Assembly: GCF_002994745.2 (NCBI RefSeq)
Contig: NC_037088.1
Coordinates: 1,617,001 to 1,681,000 of the forward strand
DNA: 64,000 nucleotides
Direction of reading: 5' to 3'
Origin: Rosa chinensis
Lineage: Eukaryota > Streptophyta > Magnoliopsida > Rosales > Rosaceae
The notes under the pieces were generated by a model. That model was not told where the DNA came from, ran no database searches, and was given only the letters and a program-made list of their open reading frames with translations. Below are positions 1 through 11,889 of the stretch, piece by piece; the stretch's first letter is position 1; each line of letters opens with the position of its first letter. The position numbers and the translations under genes were made by a program.

Positions 1-224
1 CATCAATCCTTGCAGACATGTTTGCAGCAGTTATATGTGATCTCATCACTTTTAGGGGATCAAGATGAGACATAGTGGGGACAGACCACGACAATTCCTG
101 TCGTTCCTGTTGAATGTTGACGTTCTAATCTCCCCCTAACGACGGAAAGACTATCTCATCAAAGTGACAATCCGCAAATCCAACGAAAAAAGAGATCGCC
201 TGTCAAGGGTTCTACATAGCGGAC

Positions 225-768
225 TTATAGTTGGAGGCTCATGTCCAACACAAATATATATATGAATTCGTTGCAATGACTCATGTTGATGCGCTGTGGC
301 GGTGCAATTGGCACATGAACCGCACACTCAAATATGCATAAGTACAAGATATTAGAATCGAACCCAGTCACTAGCTGTAACGCAAATAAAAGTTGAGTGG
401 TTGCTATGAGTCGTAGACGAATTAGCATAGCTACATACGATATTGCATAACCCAAGCGGAAATATTGGTGCGCATTACCAATATCTGGGCTACCATCGTA
501 GTTGTTTAATGGTGGCTTTTTTATGAGACCAATTGGGTGTGTACATGAGAATATGATACTTAATATCAATACCCAATGATATGCAATAGTCATCAAAAAT
601 TTTCAATGTAAACTCTGTAGCATTTTCAAGTCGAATTGACTGAACGGGATGATCCGGGTAGTGAGCCCGTAGCCATATGATTTGGGCTAGGAGTTCATCT
701 TTAGCAGCATTACAAGTGGACGATAGTGCGACACGTGACCAATGTGTCTGCATATCAACCAACAGCAT
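225..768 (-). pseudogene. copia integrase core fragment
   Basis: Two overlapping minus frames (768-490 and 596-225) together resemble the copia integrase catalytic region. The first contains MLLVDMQTHWSRV, the usual YxMVxVDxxTRWS strand around the first catalytic Asp, and IRLENATEF, where the family has IRLDNAGEF with the second Asp. Here that Asp reads Glu. The second frame contains IGLIKKPPLNN and APPQRINMSHC, typical of the linker after the core. The frame break between them falls near 490-596. Dead fragment. Confidence 0.75.
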
Positions 769-956
769 AAAACATCTAAGCAGTCCGCAAGTTGGTTGAG
801 TTGATCCACAGAATCCCCTTGGATTCTTTGTAAGAATGAAATTATTTCTTTAGTTTCCTTTGCATAGGATGGTTGTGATCCTTAAAAAAACAGGCTTTAT
901 AGAACGAAAGATTGGCCTTATAATCAACCAATGAAGGTTTTGGTTGAGCCACAATG

Positions 957-1440
957 TCACAATTTACTTTGATAAGTAGAGAGAGGAGCCAAGCCTCCAT
1001 ACATGACGTCAAAGCCATGATTTTCCTGCAGGGGGATCACGGCGCCGGTGTTGGCCGGCCGGTGGTGCATGGCGGCGGCTCCCCCAGGAGCGGCGCCGGT
1101 GCAATGCTCTCTTTGAATCGACTTTTGATTCTTACTTCTCTTCTTTCTAAAGAAGATATGTCCGTATGAAGTCTTTAGTATCACGGATCATCATATCATG
1201 ACCTGGGTGTCCCAAACGGTCATACCAAAGCCTATATGTGTCAAAATCCCATAAGTCATCTCTCATGACATGGTTGGATTCAATAACTCGAATAGTGGTT
1301 GCATACAACCCACTAGAGCGATACAAAAGTTTCTCTAATACTCGTTTATGTCTGTAGTCATTAGAGGTGATGCAAAGGAACTCTTGTCCATTCTCACAAT
1401 GTGTTTCCACATGAAAACCATTGGCTCTTATATCTTTCAA
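957..1440 (-). pseudogene. copia GAG-pre-integrase fragment
   Basis: The minus frame 1440-1147 ends with LWYDRLGHPGHDMMIR, the hallmark of the copia GAG-pre-integrase segment (LWHxRLGHPG). It is followed in a second frame by ILKTSYGH. Just downstream the sequence turns GC-rich (about 1035-1110, with an AAPGGAAAMHHRPANTGA reading), unlike the element's AT-rich body. This may be a spacer between protease and integrase or a small foreign insert. Inactive. Confidence 0.7.
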
Positions 1441-2080
1441 ATAATAAAGTTCGAATTAAGGTATGTCCAGGACATTAAGTAAAAGAATCGACATTTTATT
1501 AATAGCCAATTATTACATCAAAGTTTCTTTAACCAAAGTCTAATCCAAAATAAAATCAAACTTAGACAGATTGTAGTCACTCAATCCGTTCGGTTACACT
1601 AATCAAATATGACTAGGAAAGTAGGAAGAGATGTTGGTAGAGCGAGGCTCTCTTAAGTACCACTAATCTCAATTACTTTCCTAGACATCATACTTAATTA
1701 GGTGAGCCTAGAAAGAAAGAGTTAATACAAAATGTCATTACTGCCATTACATAATTCTTGGAAATAAAAGACTATAATAAAAATCTGAGGCATTTTTTTT
1801 TCTTCATTGCCAGATTTAAAGTCTTCTTGAACTCGATGTCATGATCGCCATGAGGCGGCTACCTCTTTAGGTACATTGCAAACTCAGGTCCATTGATTAG
1901 ACGTTCCATATCAGAAATAGACACCATGAAGAGAATTCTCCCTTGATTGAGGCGCATTGGCGCAATGTGCATGGTCCTTAGGACCAGAGGCGTTGGAAAA
2001 TTATGACCATGGCCAACGTTGGCTCTATGGTTTCCAACCCTTCGTCCCTCAAAGTCACGGCTCCTACGGTGGCGTGATTG

Positions 2081-2787
2081 TCACCTTTGGCGACTACCTT
2101 TATGAGCATTTCGATCATATGGATCATGACGTCTATGGCGACTTTTTCTAGCCATGGGACGATGCTCTGGATAGCTATCTCGAAGCCTATCAATTTCTCT
2201 TCTCACAAGCTCGTTGCCTTGCCTTTCAGCAATTTTTATAGCTTCAATAAACTGTTGAAAGCTTGTGATCCGTCTTGCATTTATATGAGTCCGAAATAAA
2301 TCACAGAACCTCATAGCATAGACAGGGAAGGTATTGAGGGTTTTCTCAATCAATTGTTCTTCTGTGATCGTCTTGCCACAGAAGCGCATCATTCCTATGA
2401 TGCAAAGAGCTTCCGAATAAAATTGTATGACTGTATCAAAGTCAGAGAAGCGAAGATCATTCCATTCTGCTTCTAAATTCGGAGGCATAGAGTCACTAAC
2501 GTTGCCATAACATTCACGAAGCGCTTGCCATAGCTTTATAGCGCTATCCTCATTCATGAACTCAAACCTGAGGTCCCTATCCATGTGATGCATCATTAGG
2601 GCAAGTATACCCTAGAATTTTCGATCTCAGTTTGAGGGTCTAGAGCAGTTCCTTTATGACAAAGCTCTTGGATTATATGCAATAAGTCACGGGCAATAAG
2701 GTGGAGCTCAACATCCTGAGCCCACATTAGGTATCTTTTGCCTGCATAATCCAATGGAATAAAATCGAGTACGTTCAAGTTTGACAT
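2081..2787 (-). pseudogene. copia gag (UBN2-type), broken
   Basis: The gag begins at 2787 with MSNLNVLDFIPLDYAGKRYL, the usual copia gag start followed by the YxxWxxDVExHL motif. It stops at 2596 and resumes at once in another frame (2596-2081). That part has the helical UBN2-like segment (IKLWQALRECYG, LIEKTLNTFPVYAMRF) and a basic C-terminus rich in Arg and His. No CCHC knuckle survives in this frame. The frame break near 2596 makes it a pseudogene. Confidence 0.8.
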
Positions 2788-3910
2788 CTTGAAAAAGGGT
2801 GAAATAAGAACGAATTATTTTTGGAGCTAAACTTCCACAAAAACGAATAATAATAAGATTTCCGAGCTATTCTACCAAGAAATCGATTTCCAAGAATATT
2901 TGGATTTAGATCGAAACATTGATGTTTAATATAGTCACAATTTGATGCTTGCGGACGCTCTTAGTCCGAATATTATGAACACTCTTAGTTCGAATATTAT
3001 GAACACTCTTAGTTCATTGATTACAAACGTTCTTAGTTCGTTTAGCGTGAATCCCCACAATTCCGCTTATTAAATAATCGAACCCATGTTCTTATATTGA
3101 AAATCCTGCAGCAAATAAAGAAATTTAAAAGACAAGAAAGCAGGAACTTTAATCACAAAAACTTACTTGTTGAAATTCCGAGCAAATTCACTTCTGAACA
3201 GCACCTACTTCGAATGGTGTATAGGTCTCAAAACGACTCCAATAGGGCTGAAAGTTGAAGGTCAGATAGAAGAGAAAGAGACAAACAACTTTTATGAAGA
3301 AAGGATTTTGATCAAAGATCCCGAACTAGATGTTTCGAGGCATACCGACAGACTGATATGCACAGGCACGAGAGGAAAGGTGAGAGGAGGAGGATGCAAC
3401 GTGCGTGCGGCGGTGCTGCAAGGGCAAAAGGTGGCACACAGGTGCCCAGGGATTGCAGGGGCAGCGTACGGTATGGCTAGCTAGGGATAGGAGTTTGCGG
3501 TAGTTGGTATTGGCCGAAACAGGAAAATCAGGGCAAAAAGTCATTTCTGCCTGTTTTTCTGCATGAGGATCAATTGGTGTGACGGCCGGTTCAGGGACTT
3601 CTGAATAGGTTCTTGGCCTTCCACTTCCGGTTCCTGAATCCTAGGACAGAGATGGTGCTGCTGACAAAATTTGGTGGCAATTGGGTGTTCGGAAGGTGGT
3701 GAACCGGTGGAGAGATCGCAGCGGACGGTTTGGGGCTTTCGGCGGCCGGTTCGGTAAGTTTTTGGCCAGTTTTGATTGTGTTGCTGCCAGTTCCGGACTC
3801 CGTAGGTCTGGGGCTACTAGTTGGAAGGCGGAGGCAATTAGGGTTTAAGGGTTTCGACTTGTTTTAGGTTTTGGTTATTTTTTTCAGGGTTAGAGCTCGT
3901 GCTGATAACG

Positions 3911-4109
3911 TGTTTAAGGAAAATATGATTTGCAGAGAGAATTGTAGTAGTATTATTGATAATAGGAGCCCTATATATAGGGATTTACAGAGTACACGAA
4001 AGGTAATAGAATCTGAACATAATTAGGAAATCTAGAACCTTCTCCTATTACAACTGTAAGACTAAACCCTAGTTTGAAGAGGCACACATGATGTCAACTT
4101 CCTTCAACA
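3911..4109 (-). repeat. copia 5' LTR (199 bp)
   Basis: On the plus strand it runs TGTTTAAGGA ... CCTTCAACA, with TG/CA ends. A TATA-like CTATATATAG lies at 3971-3980. It is short and related in plan to the 204 bp LTRs at 33742 and 39609: same start, the same GATAATAGG(A/G)GCC core, the same TATA position and the same adjacent GTGCTGATAACG primer-site complement. No partner LTR is in the window. Confidence 0.8.
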
Positions 4110-4243
4110 CTTATTCCAAAAAAATTTGTTAAAATCAATACATGGGAGTTTGTTCACTAAAAAAAAAAAGTTATAGGAGCTTTTGACACCGTTACAAAAG
4201 AATAGAGCAGTATTTCAAATAACTTATGAAGGCTAAATACCAA

Positions 4244-5840
4244 CAACTCAATGGTTATAGGAGCTTTCGAAGCTGTCACCGCTAGCTTTGCCGCCTCCTT
4301 GGCTCTTGCTAAGGGTGGTCACGTCCCAGACCTTGGAAGAATTGGTGGAGGCCCTGTGAAGAAATCCTCCCAATCTTTTCTTCTCAGAAAACCTCTCACT
4401 CGCAGACCTGTGGACTCTGCCACCTTTAAATCCCACTTCCTCCGAACTTGGATGGTGGAAAAGGAATTTAGGGTTCAGGAAAAGAATGATAACCTCTTCC
4501 TATTCTCTTTCGAATCAGCCCGAGACTAGAATAAGGTTCTCAAAGGTAGAGTTTGGTGCTTTGATCTTGCTCTGGTCTGTCTGGAGGAGTACGAAGGAGT
4601 CCTGCCTATTGCGGAGGTTCCACTGAAGCATGTTCGAATCTGGGCTAGGATTTTAGGTATCCCTCCACTCTATGAAGAACCTGAAAACCTTATCCTCATT
4701 GGGAATCTGTTGGGGGGCTTCCTGGATTATGACAAGGAGTTTCGAAAAGGATCTATGCGCATCTTCTTCTTGCATGATATCTCCAAACCTATTCTCCTTG
4801 AATGTAAGATCTTCTTGGCTGCAGGGATTGAACCGATCCTAAAGTTTCAGTTTGAGCATCTCAAAGGAAGGTGTTCTCAATGTGGCTTGATTACGCATTC
4901 TGGGACCAAATGCATGGAACCTAATATGATCATATCTACCCCTAGGGTTCTGCAGTTTGGTGGTCCTCCAACCATAGGTGGATCCTTTTCCTTTTCGGCC
5001 CAGGCCAGCCGGGAACTCCCGAAACCCTCCTCTGCTTTCCTCAAGAAGAAAAAGCCAGTAATCAGGAAATTGGACAGATCACCACCAGAAGATAATCCAT
5101 CTGCTAGTTCCATGCAAGATATGACTGCTGAGGAGTCTGGTGAGCATGCTGTAATATAGCAACCAGACAAAGTTGGGATTGAAGCTTCGGGCTCGGCCTC
5201 CATGGTTGGCGGTTCTGAATCCAGTCTACTTGTCCAGGCTGTGCAAGTGGAACCTCGTGTTTACAAGAAACGAAGCAGAACTGGAGGTTGTACTCCCTCC
5301 CCAAAGAAGCTTAAAACAATCCTAGGTGGTAAGTTGCCTACACTGCAAGCAGATGCCTTAGGATTGATTGGAGCTAATAGTGAGAGTGAACAAGGAATTC
5401 TGAAGAAGAAGGTTGGAAGACCTCTAGGTTTAGGTGAGTGGGGCACTGCGTCTGACTTACCCTCCTGCTGATGCTGCTCAAGAGATTAGCCCTAAGAATA
5501 AGGGCAAAGGAAAGCTCCAAGCTTCCTGCTTTCGGTACCTAGCATTTGATTCCAGTCTATTGCTATTTAAGTTAGTTTCTCTGATTGTATGCCAAATGAG
5601 GTCTCTAGGCAATTAGGGTTACTCTAGCAAGGATTTAGATAGTTGTTGGATTTGTCTCCTTATGGCTAGGTCTAAAATTTATGCTCAAGTTGTTTCCCAA
5701 TGAGGGTTATCTGTTATGTGCTTGACAGCTTTGACCATCTAGGTTTTATTTGGTGTAAGACAGCATATGATGTACATGTCTTCTGGCCATGGATAAGGAA
5801 TGAAATTATTTACTTCTAAAAAAAAAAATAACTCAATGGT
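4244..5840 (+). mobile_element. LINE copy containing only ORF1, with poly-A and target duplication
   Basis: An 11 bp direct repeat, AACTCAATGGT, flanks the insert at 4244-4254 and 5830-5840. The right copy directly follows an A-run (5819-5829). This is the signature of target-primed reverse transcription. Inside is a plant LINE ORF1, then an untranslated tail of about 350 bp. There is no endonuclease or reverse transcriptase, so it is either an internally deleted LINE or a retroposed ORF1 transcript moved by another LINE. The apparent ATG of the reading frame lies within the target duplication, so the start is probably not the original one. Confidence 0.75.
4251..5471 (+). pseudogene. LINE ORF1 (DUF4283 plus zf-CCHC_4), two in-frame stops
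   Basis: One reading frame runs from 4251 to 5471, interrupted only by TAG at 4527-4529 and TAG at 5157-5159. The first part fits the DUF4283 nucleic-acid-binding domain of plant LINE ORF1 proteins (FLFSFESARD, then GRVWCFDLALVCL, then VRIWARILGIPPLY). It is followed by the zinc knuckle CSQCGLITHSGTKC near 4875-4920. The C-terminal part is low-complexity and basic (KKKRSRTGG-like, PKNKGKGK). The protein would bind LINE RNA. It is related to the ORF1 of the larger LINE at 53547-54944 but clearly diverged from it. Confidence 0.75.
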
Positions 5841-6799
5841 AACTCAGTACATACATAACATTCATTGCACTTTCAAATGAACCAGTTATGCAGAAGGATT
5901 CTCCATGATATACATAACATTCATTCCACTGAAACCAAAGCGGCTCTACACTTCTAAAAGCGGCAATTCTCCATGAACCTAAAGCAACCAGATGCACAAT
6001 TCAAATATTCAATCCAAGAACTTGTCCATACATATAAACACAATCCAATCTTATTGAAAAAGAAAAAAACCAAAGTCTTTCTGGGCTTCTCTGCAACCAG
6101 ATTATACAACAAACACAATAGACAAATATGAGCAAATTGAAGAAAACCAGAAGGAAGACAAATTACTACGCAAGCCAGAAGAAAGACAAAACTTACCAAT
6201 GACCAAGAGCAAGCCAGAAGAAAGATGCTTCAAAAAGACAATTATGTTGCCTTTGAAACTTCCAACCAGAACAATCAACACAGTTTCAGAGGTAATACTT
6301 GCCCTACATAATATAAAATGTTAGCAATCCCTTCAGGTGCAAAGTGAACACAACAAAAAATAAAAATTGCATTTCACATTAACTTCTAATCAACCCTGAA
6401 AAATCAAAATGAGCAGAGCACTTCTTTAACAGTGGAGTCATGTTTTAACCTAACTAATTAATCGACAAAAAACGCAATATTGTCTCGTAGATTAATTAAC
6501 AAACAAACAAACAACAAAGGTAAAACTAATACAACCTCTATTCCAGAAAACAAAAAAATTATGGTAATTCCCAAACTCTGGAGAAACTGAGACCAAAGTA
6601 ATGTCCAGAATTTAACTCTAGCTCATAGAAATTCAACCACCTCTCATATGTAATTTTCAAAAATCATTCAAGTAAACAACGAAAAAAAATCGCTGACAGT
6701 CCTTAGTTCCATTTGGCTTTACCCATCATAATCCCTATACAATCACACGTTATGCTTCTCCATAAGTGGATCATAATCCCTATACAATCAAACTCAATC
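5841..6799. other. AT-rich stretch without a recognisable gene
   Basis: No exon with plant-protein character is visible. Two short direct repeats stand out: ACATAACATTCATT at about 5853 and 5914, and ATCATAATCCCTATACAATC at 6725 and 6770, the second pair 45 bp apart at the edge of the fold-back element. Confidence 0.5.
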
Positions 6800-7873
6800 A
6801 AGGTTTCAAATTTCGGTTTCAGTTTCGATTTCGGTACTTCAAATTCAAGGAAATTTTGGAGAAAGTTTCGATTTCGGTAGAAATTTTGGTTAAAAATAAA
6901 GAAATCACCTTAATTACACTTATAAAATGATAATTTTGAATGAAACTTTTACATAGACTAAACTAACCTATAATAAAGATATTTACAATGTAACCTCACT
7001 AAAATCATACATAAATAATAGAATTGTGATATTTAATATGGACGAGTAATTAACTAAAACTGTAGTAAGTTGCTGAACTAGTGTTTTTATATATATGTAA
7101 TTATAAATGTTTTGTATATTGATAATGTGAATGTGATTTACTTTTTATTATTTTTTTATTTTATTTTTTTATGGCTGGAACCCAGTGGGAGGCTTAGCTA
7201 TCACGCCTTTTTCACTAATAATTGGTATTACGTCCCCCCCTCCCCGCGGTTGTATTTTTCTAATTATTAGTGAAAAATACGTGATGGTCAAGCCTCCCAC
7301 AAGGAGCAGTATTATATGATACTAAATGGAAGCAGTTAGACCATATGGATCGAACCACATCATAGTAACAATTATTCTTAATACTTTATATTGCTTTTAT
7401 TGTACTTGTTCATTTTCATTCATGGGGTTTTGGTATTATGTCCCCCCCGCCTCCCTGCCGCTGTGGGGGCGGTTGTATTTTTCTAATTATTAGTGAAAAA
7501 GATGTGATGGGCCAAGCCTCACACTGGGTTCCAGCCATAAAAAAAGAAGAAGAGTAAATTACATTCACATTATCAATATACAACATAATTATAATTACAT
7601 ATAGATAAAAACACTAGTTTAGCAGTACTAGTTAATTACTCGTACATATTAAATATCACAATTCTATTATAAATGTATAATTTTAGAGAGGCTACATTGT
7701 AAGTAGGTTTATTATAGGTTAGTTTAGTCTATGTAAAAGTTTCATTCAAAAATATCATTTTATAAATGCAATTAATATCATTTCTTTATTTTTAATCGAA
7801 ATATCCACCGAAATCGAAATTTTCTCCGAAATTTCCTTAAATTTGAAGTACCGAAACCGAAATTTGAAACCTT
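6800..7873. repeat. 1.07 kb fold-back (long inverted repeat) element
   Basis: The left end AAGGTTTCAAATTTCGG and right end CCGAAATTTGAAACCTT are perfect inverted copies, and pairing continues with mismatches for roughly 400 bp per arm. Examples are the GAAACTTTTACATAGAC / GTCTATGTAAAAGTTTC pair and the GGCTGGAACCCAGTG / CACTGGGTTCCAGCC pair. The centre (7220-7525) carries two direct copies of a segment of about 80 bp with a C-run, CGGTTGTATTTTTC and TAATTATTAGTGAAAAA. No coding sequence and no convincing target duplication were found. The arms could fold into a very long hairpin. The superfamily is undetermined. Confidence 0.8.
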
Positions 7874-9039
7874 GGCCGAGAGAGAGGTAGGCAAGTAGCC
7901 CAAATTATTTGAGAGATTCCTAGAGATGAAATCCCTTCAAGGCGTATCTGAGTAAAGTGGAATCAGGTTCTAGTCAAGAAATAGGCAGAGAGGGAGGCGG
8001 CCCAACATATTCCTCGGCCAGATCTAGGTAAGATGGAATCAAGTTCTGATCAAGAAATGGGTCAAGAGGGAGGTGGCTCAGTCTATCTAAGAAATTACTC
8101 GAGGCGAAATCCCCTCAAGGTAGATCTGGATCAGGCGGAACAGGTCAGCTCGACCGAATCCATTGCAAGCGGGAAGTACTCCTCCACTTCGTCTTAAGGG
8201 TGGTGTTATGGACACAATAACGCGTGACTTGCAAAAGTTGCACACCACTATGCACATTAATTAAAGATATCTGCTCAGGTTTACCTTTAAATACTTGATA
8301 AGGTGAACAACCTTTCACTTCTACTCCAGTCAACAAAATAAGTGAGGAGAGCTTCTACTGAATTGTTCCGCACAAATAGTTGATATATGAAATATAAGAA
8401 GATTTTTTTTAGTAGAAATGTCAATTTTTATTAAACAAACGATTAATTATAACTGAGAAGATATAATAACAAATTGATGAGTCAAACTCAGGACATTCCA
8501 CTGCATAAAATGTGAAAAATGCCAATTATGCATTATCTTTTAAGACACCCAACAAACATAAACATTAAATTGTTGTAAGGTAAAAGATTTTCTTAGATCA
8601 CAGAAGCTATTATTTCCAAGTAGTAGTATCGAATGGTTCTTAGAAAGAAAAATTAATGGATGTTTCAAAGGTATAAGAAATTTGCTCTCTGCCTCTTTGG
8701 TCAAAGTAAGAGGTTAAAACAGTACTTTTAATTTTAGCTGAATTAAAATGTAGTTTGATCTTGGTAAAAGACGAAAGAATTAATGGAGTTAATTTTCAAT
8801 CAAAAAATTAATAATGGGTAGAGTTGACAAAAAAAAAAAAAAATTGGAGGGAATTGAGAGAAAAAGAACATTACAACCACAGACTCCAATATTCTTTGGA
8901 GATGAAAAACATTACGAGAAAGCCACAGACTCCTTATGCTCATAAGGTGTTCAACAGAATGCCTAAGAGAGGAAGCAACCAACAAATAACACCAAGAAGT
9001 GAGTTTTTTTTTTCCAAATGCATAATGCATTCCGAAGGC
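7874..9039. other. intergenic stretch with a degenerate tandem repeat
   Basis: At 7955-8075 a motif of the form TGGAATCAGGTTCT followed by TCAAGAAATRGG and GAGGGAGG occurs twice, about 76 bp apart, with GAAATCCCNTCAAGG on either side. This is a decayed two-copy tandem repeat of unknown origin. The remainder is AT-rich and shows no gene. From about 8600 on it begins to resemble the duplicated unit described at 9040. Confidence 0.45.
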
Positions 9040-9918
9040 CCGAAACTAAAATGTTGAGATATTGAAAATGAAAATGATAATGGAGTAGCTTTGAAATTGA
9101 GGAGGGTAATGAAGGAGTTGAAGAGAAAGTGTTTTCTACCGGGTTGTGCTGGACTTTTCTTGGGAATGTGAAGGCAAACAACGTAAAAACCTTCCTCTAT
9201 CTCTATCCGTTTGACTTAGAGCTGGTAATTATTTGAACACAGGTAGTATTTCATTGTATTTGTTTTTATAAAGTTTTTTAAAGTTGGTAATTTCTAGAGG
9301 GATTATGTTGATATTTGATATAAGCATAATATGAGCACAGAGCATAAACGATGCCCAAGAATTAGTTTTTTTTTGCATTCAACTTATTTATGTATTGTGA
9401 AAAACCGCCAATATTCAGCTAGCTGATGATGATGTGGTTCTAAAAACTTGAGTTTGAAGAGGTTTATAAATGTCAAACTAAGAAACTGTCTTATCTGTCT
9501 AAATTCCGGAATACTATAAAACTTTTGAATGTACAAATGTCACAATAAATTTGTTCAATTTGCTTTTAGTTGCTTATTTGATTATTGAACACAAGCAAAT
9601 ATAATGGAAATTATTCTATGCACTGACGGTGTAAGTGACCCAACCCTTATAAAATAATCTCAACCCTTGATATTTATTATCAACTTTATTTTTAATAAAC
9701 AAAAAGTGTATTTAATGCAATCTAACCATTTATTTGTGTTGGTGCAAGTGCACGGCGGTGCTCTGAATACTCCCTGCAAATATAAATGGCTGAGTTCTCA
9801 AATAAATCTAATCAATAAAGTGAACTGAACGTCTTGTGGATTGTCGGATAACGAAATTTGTTAAGCAGTGAAAACACTGCACATAGATGATGGATCAGTA
9901 ATGAAGTTTCGGTGTCCT
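9040..9918 (+). repeat. copy 1 of a duplicated resistance-gene upstream unit
   Basis: Landmarks recur in order at 10355-10811 and then 17519-17690: GTAGCTTTGAAATTGAG, CCGGGTTGTGCTGGA, AGGGATTATGTTGAT, AAGCATAATATGAGCAC, TTATTTGATTATTG and AGTTCTCAAATAAA. Copy 1 lacks the CACTA element but holds a 172 bp insert (9604-9775). Similarity is high over long stretches but far from perfect, so the duplication is old. Because the third part leads into the region upstream of the TIR-NB-LRR gene at 18995, these are most likely remnants of tandem duplication in a resistance-gene cluster. Confidence 0.7.
9604..9775. mobile_element. 172 bp MITE with 9 bp target duplication
   Basis: GCAAATATA occurs at 9595-9603 and again at 9776-9784. 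The duplicate copy of this region (17560-17590) has a single GCAAATATA at the equivalent point and no insert. The insert is AT-rich and non-coding. It has CACTGACGGTG near one end and GCACGGCGGTG near the other. A 9 bp duplication would fit the Mutator superfamily, but terminal inverted repeats are not obvious, so the family is uncertain. Confidence 0.6.
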
Positions 9919-10354
9919 GGAAATAGGAAATTATGACTCGTTGTGAAATATAACATTTAACCGTATGTTCTTTCTGGGGAAAGTAACAGGTTAAAACAGT
10001 AATTTTCATTTTAAGCTGGATTAAATGTCGTTTGTCCTGGTAAAAGATGAGACTCAAAAACCGAACAGTCCAAGTAGTCGACGTCCCTTGAGATGGATGA
10101 AGGACATTACGCAGAAAATAAGCTGTAGACTCGAAATATTCGAAGGCCTCGAACCCGAGTCAACCGGAACGTGTTTGACGTAACGCCTGAGAGAGGAAGC
10201 AACTAAGAAATTGAAGAGGGCAGTGTAGGTTGTGCTGGAATCTACTTGGAAATTTCGAAGTGTCATATTGCTACCTAGCTTTTGCTAGGATACAATCTTT
10301 ACGTGTGAATGCATGGAAGGTGTTCGACATAATGCCTCAGTCAAGAATTGAGCT

Positions 10355-10811
10355 TTTTTCCAACTCAAATTTCGAGGTAAAGAGAATGAGAATGAGAGTG
10401 GGGTAGCTTTGAAATTGAGAAGGGTAATGTAGGAGTTGACAAGAAAGTGGGATCTGCCGGGTTGTGCTGGAATTTTGTTGGCAATGTGAAGGCAGACAAG
10501 GTAAGGATGTTATTTCCATCTTTATCTGTATGATTACAAATGCATTTAGAGGTAGTAATTTTTTTGGAAAAAAAATTTAGAAACAGGAATGTTTGTTGTT
10601 TGTGGAGGGATTATGTTGATTTTGCTGCTTTGCATATAAGCATAATATGAGCACAAAGCATAGAAGATCCTCAAAGATTAGTGAAGTAGACCAAGTCACC
10701 AAACTAGCAAATTGTCTTGATTCTCTCACTATTATTCAGTGTGCAAGGTTGCTCTACCTTTATTATGGAGCACTATGAAAATATTAAGTATACAAATATT
10801 AGGATAAAGTT
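10355..10811 (+). repeat. copy 2 of the duplicated unit (left half)
   Basis: This is the homologue of about 9055-9560, ending at the CACTA insertion point. Its continuation resumes after the transposon at 17519. Joining the two flanks reproduces the arrangement seen uninterrupted in copy 1 around 9530-9600. Confidence 0.7.
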
Positions 10812-11345
10812 CACTACTACAAAAAGTTAATCACACAACACTAATCACACAACGGAACAGAAATCATCCGTTGTGTGTTTAAGTAAGCTTTATTGCACAA
10901 CGGTACTTGTTATATTCTGTTGTGTGAATGCCAACAAAGTGATAACTTTTTTATCAGAACTACATTACACAACGGACTTAAGTAATGTATGTCGTCTGAG
11001 TCTTAAAAAAATTAGCGGCAGATTTCCCTCCACTTTGGAGCCTTGGTTGCCTCTTGAAATCTGAAATTTGTGCTACTTGATACAACGATGCTTTATATTT
11101 TCCGTTGTGTGATTGAAAACTGGATGCCAAATTTTGAGGAAGCTTGATTGAATGTCTTCCACAAGATAAACCTAGTGCAAGCTGTAGAAATTAGACAACA
11201 GAAGTTATACTTTTCTGTTGTGTGAAAGTGGGAACATATAGGCGGCAACATTTTGAGCCAAATTGCTGTATGCGGCAGATTTCCCTCCATGTTTTGACAT
11301 TTTGATACTCTTACAACAGTTTGTTAGGTTTCTGTTGTGTGATTG
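10812..11345. repeat. left subterminal repeat zone of the CACTA element
   Basis: Short motifs of the form CACACAAC(G/A)G and their complement (C/T)(C/T)GTTGTGTG recur about every 30-60 bp, for example near 10850, 10870, 10895, 10915, 10966, 11100, 11215 and 11330. A short segment, GGCAGATTTCCCTCCA, occurs twice (about 11017 and 11274). No reading frame here looks real. Confidence 0.75.
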
Positions 11346-11629
11346 CTTTGTTGGAAGTTTAATTGTGCCTCCCACCCAGGCCAAGCCACATCGTGTCGAA
11401 AGAAAAATGAAACAAATTCTCTCGAGCTCTCTCAGTTATGAAACCCCGGCCCGTCTCTCCACCCCCCTCCCTACGACTCTCCCAATCGTGAAACACCCCC
11501 CCCCCCCCCCCCCAACGAAACCCCTCTCTCTCAGTCTCTCGATATCTCTTGTCTCAATTTCATGCTCTCTTCTTCTTCAATCTCATCACCCCTTTCAAAC
11601 CCTAACCCTAAAATCTTCCTCCCCCAGCA

Positions 11630-11744
11630 ATGGCCTCCTCCATCATCGACAACGCCACCACCGCCGCCGCCATCGTCCTCCAGCAGGCCGCCTGGGGCTT
11701 CTCCGAGAGCAAGTTCGAGCAGGGCGACAAGGGGAAGGCTAATG
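11630..11744 (+). pseudogene. captured first coding exon of an unidentified gene
   Basis: A pyrimidine-rich leader (11400-11625, CTCTCTCT-type, ending AACCCTAACCCTAAAATC) leads to an ATG at 11630. The exon encodes MASSIIDNATTAAAIVLQQ and continues for 38 codons to a good donor (AATG/GTAGGT at 11744/11745). It looks like a genuine plant 5' UTR with first exon. I do not recognise the protein. No downstream exon of the same gene is evident, so only the promoter-proximal part seems to have been captured, and it may supply the start of a chimeric transcript. Confidence 0.45.
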
Positions 11745-11889
11745 GTAGGTTCTTTTGCCCGCCGTCGATTGCGTTTTTGTATATGTACGGAACTATGTTA
11801 TGAAGTCATTTACCTCCACTCTCTCTGGCACCAAGGTCCCCCTAATCGCCGAAACCCCATTCCCAATTCCAAAATCCGAGCCACGCCAA

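Larger units (their letters stand above)
1..4109 (-). mobile_element. Ty1/copia LTR retrotransposon, left part outside the window
   Basis: Read on the minus strand, the order is 5' LTR (3911-4109), leader, gag (2787 to 2081), GAG-pre-integrase (1440 to about 957) and integrase (768 down to 1). This is the copia order. The reverse transcriptase half and the 3' LTR lie beyond position 1. A priming-site-like stretch (TTATCAGCACGAGC on the minus strand) follows the LTR directly. The interior is clearly homologous to the complete element at 33742-39812: positions 1-200 match 36045-36230, and 1500-1700 match 37150-37350. All coding parts are broken, so this copy cannot move by itself. A 3-bp to 5-bp target duplication cannot be checked because one end is missing. 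Confidence 0.85.

Noticed and set aside
8145..8336. 63-codon minus frame with possible retroelement flavour
   Set aside because: Too short and no diagnostic motif; I could not place it in any family.
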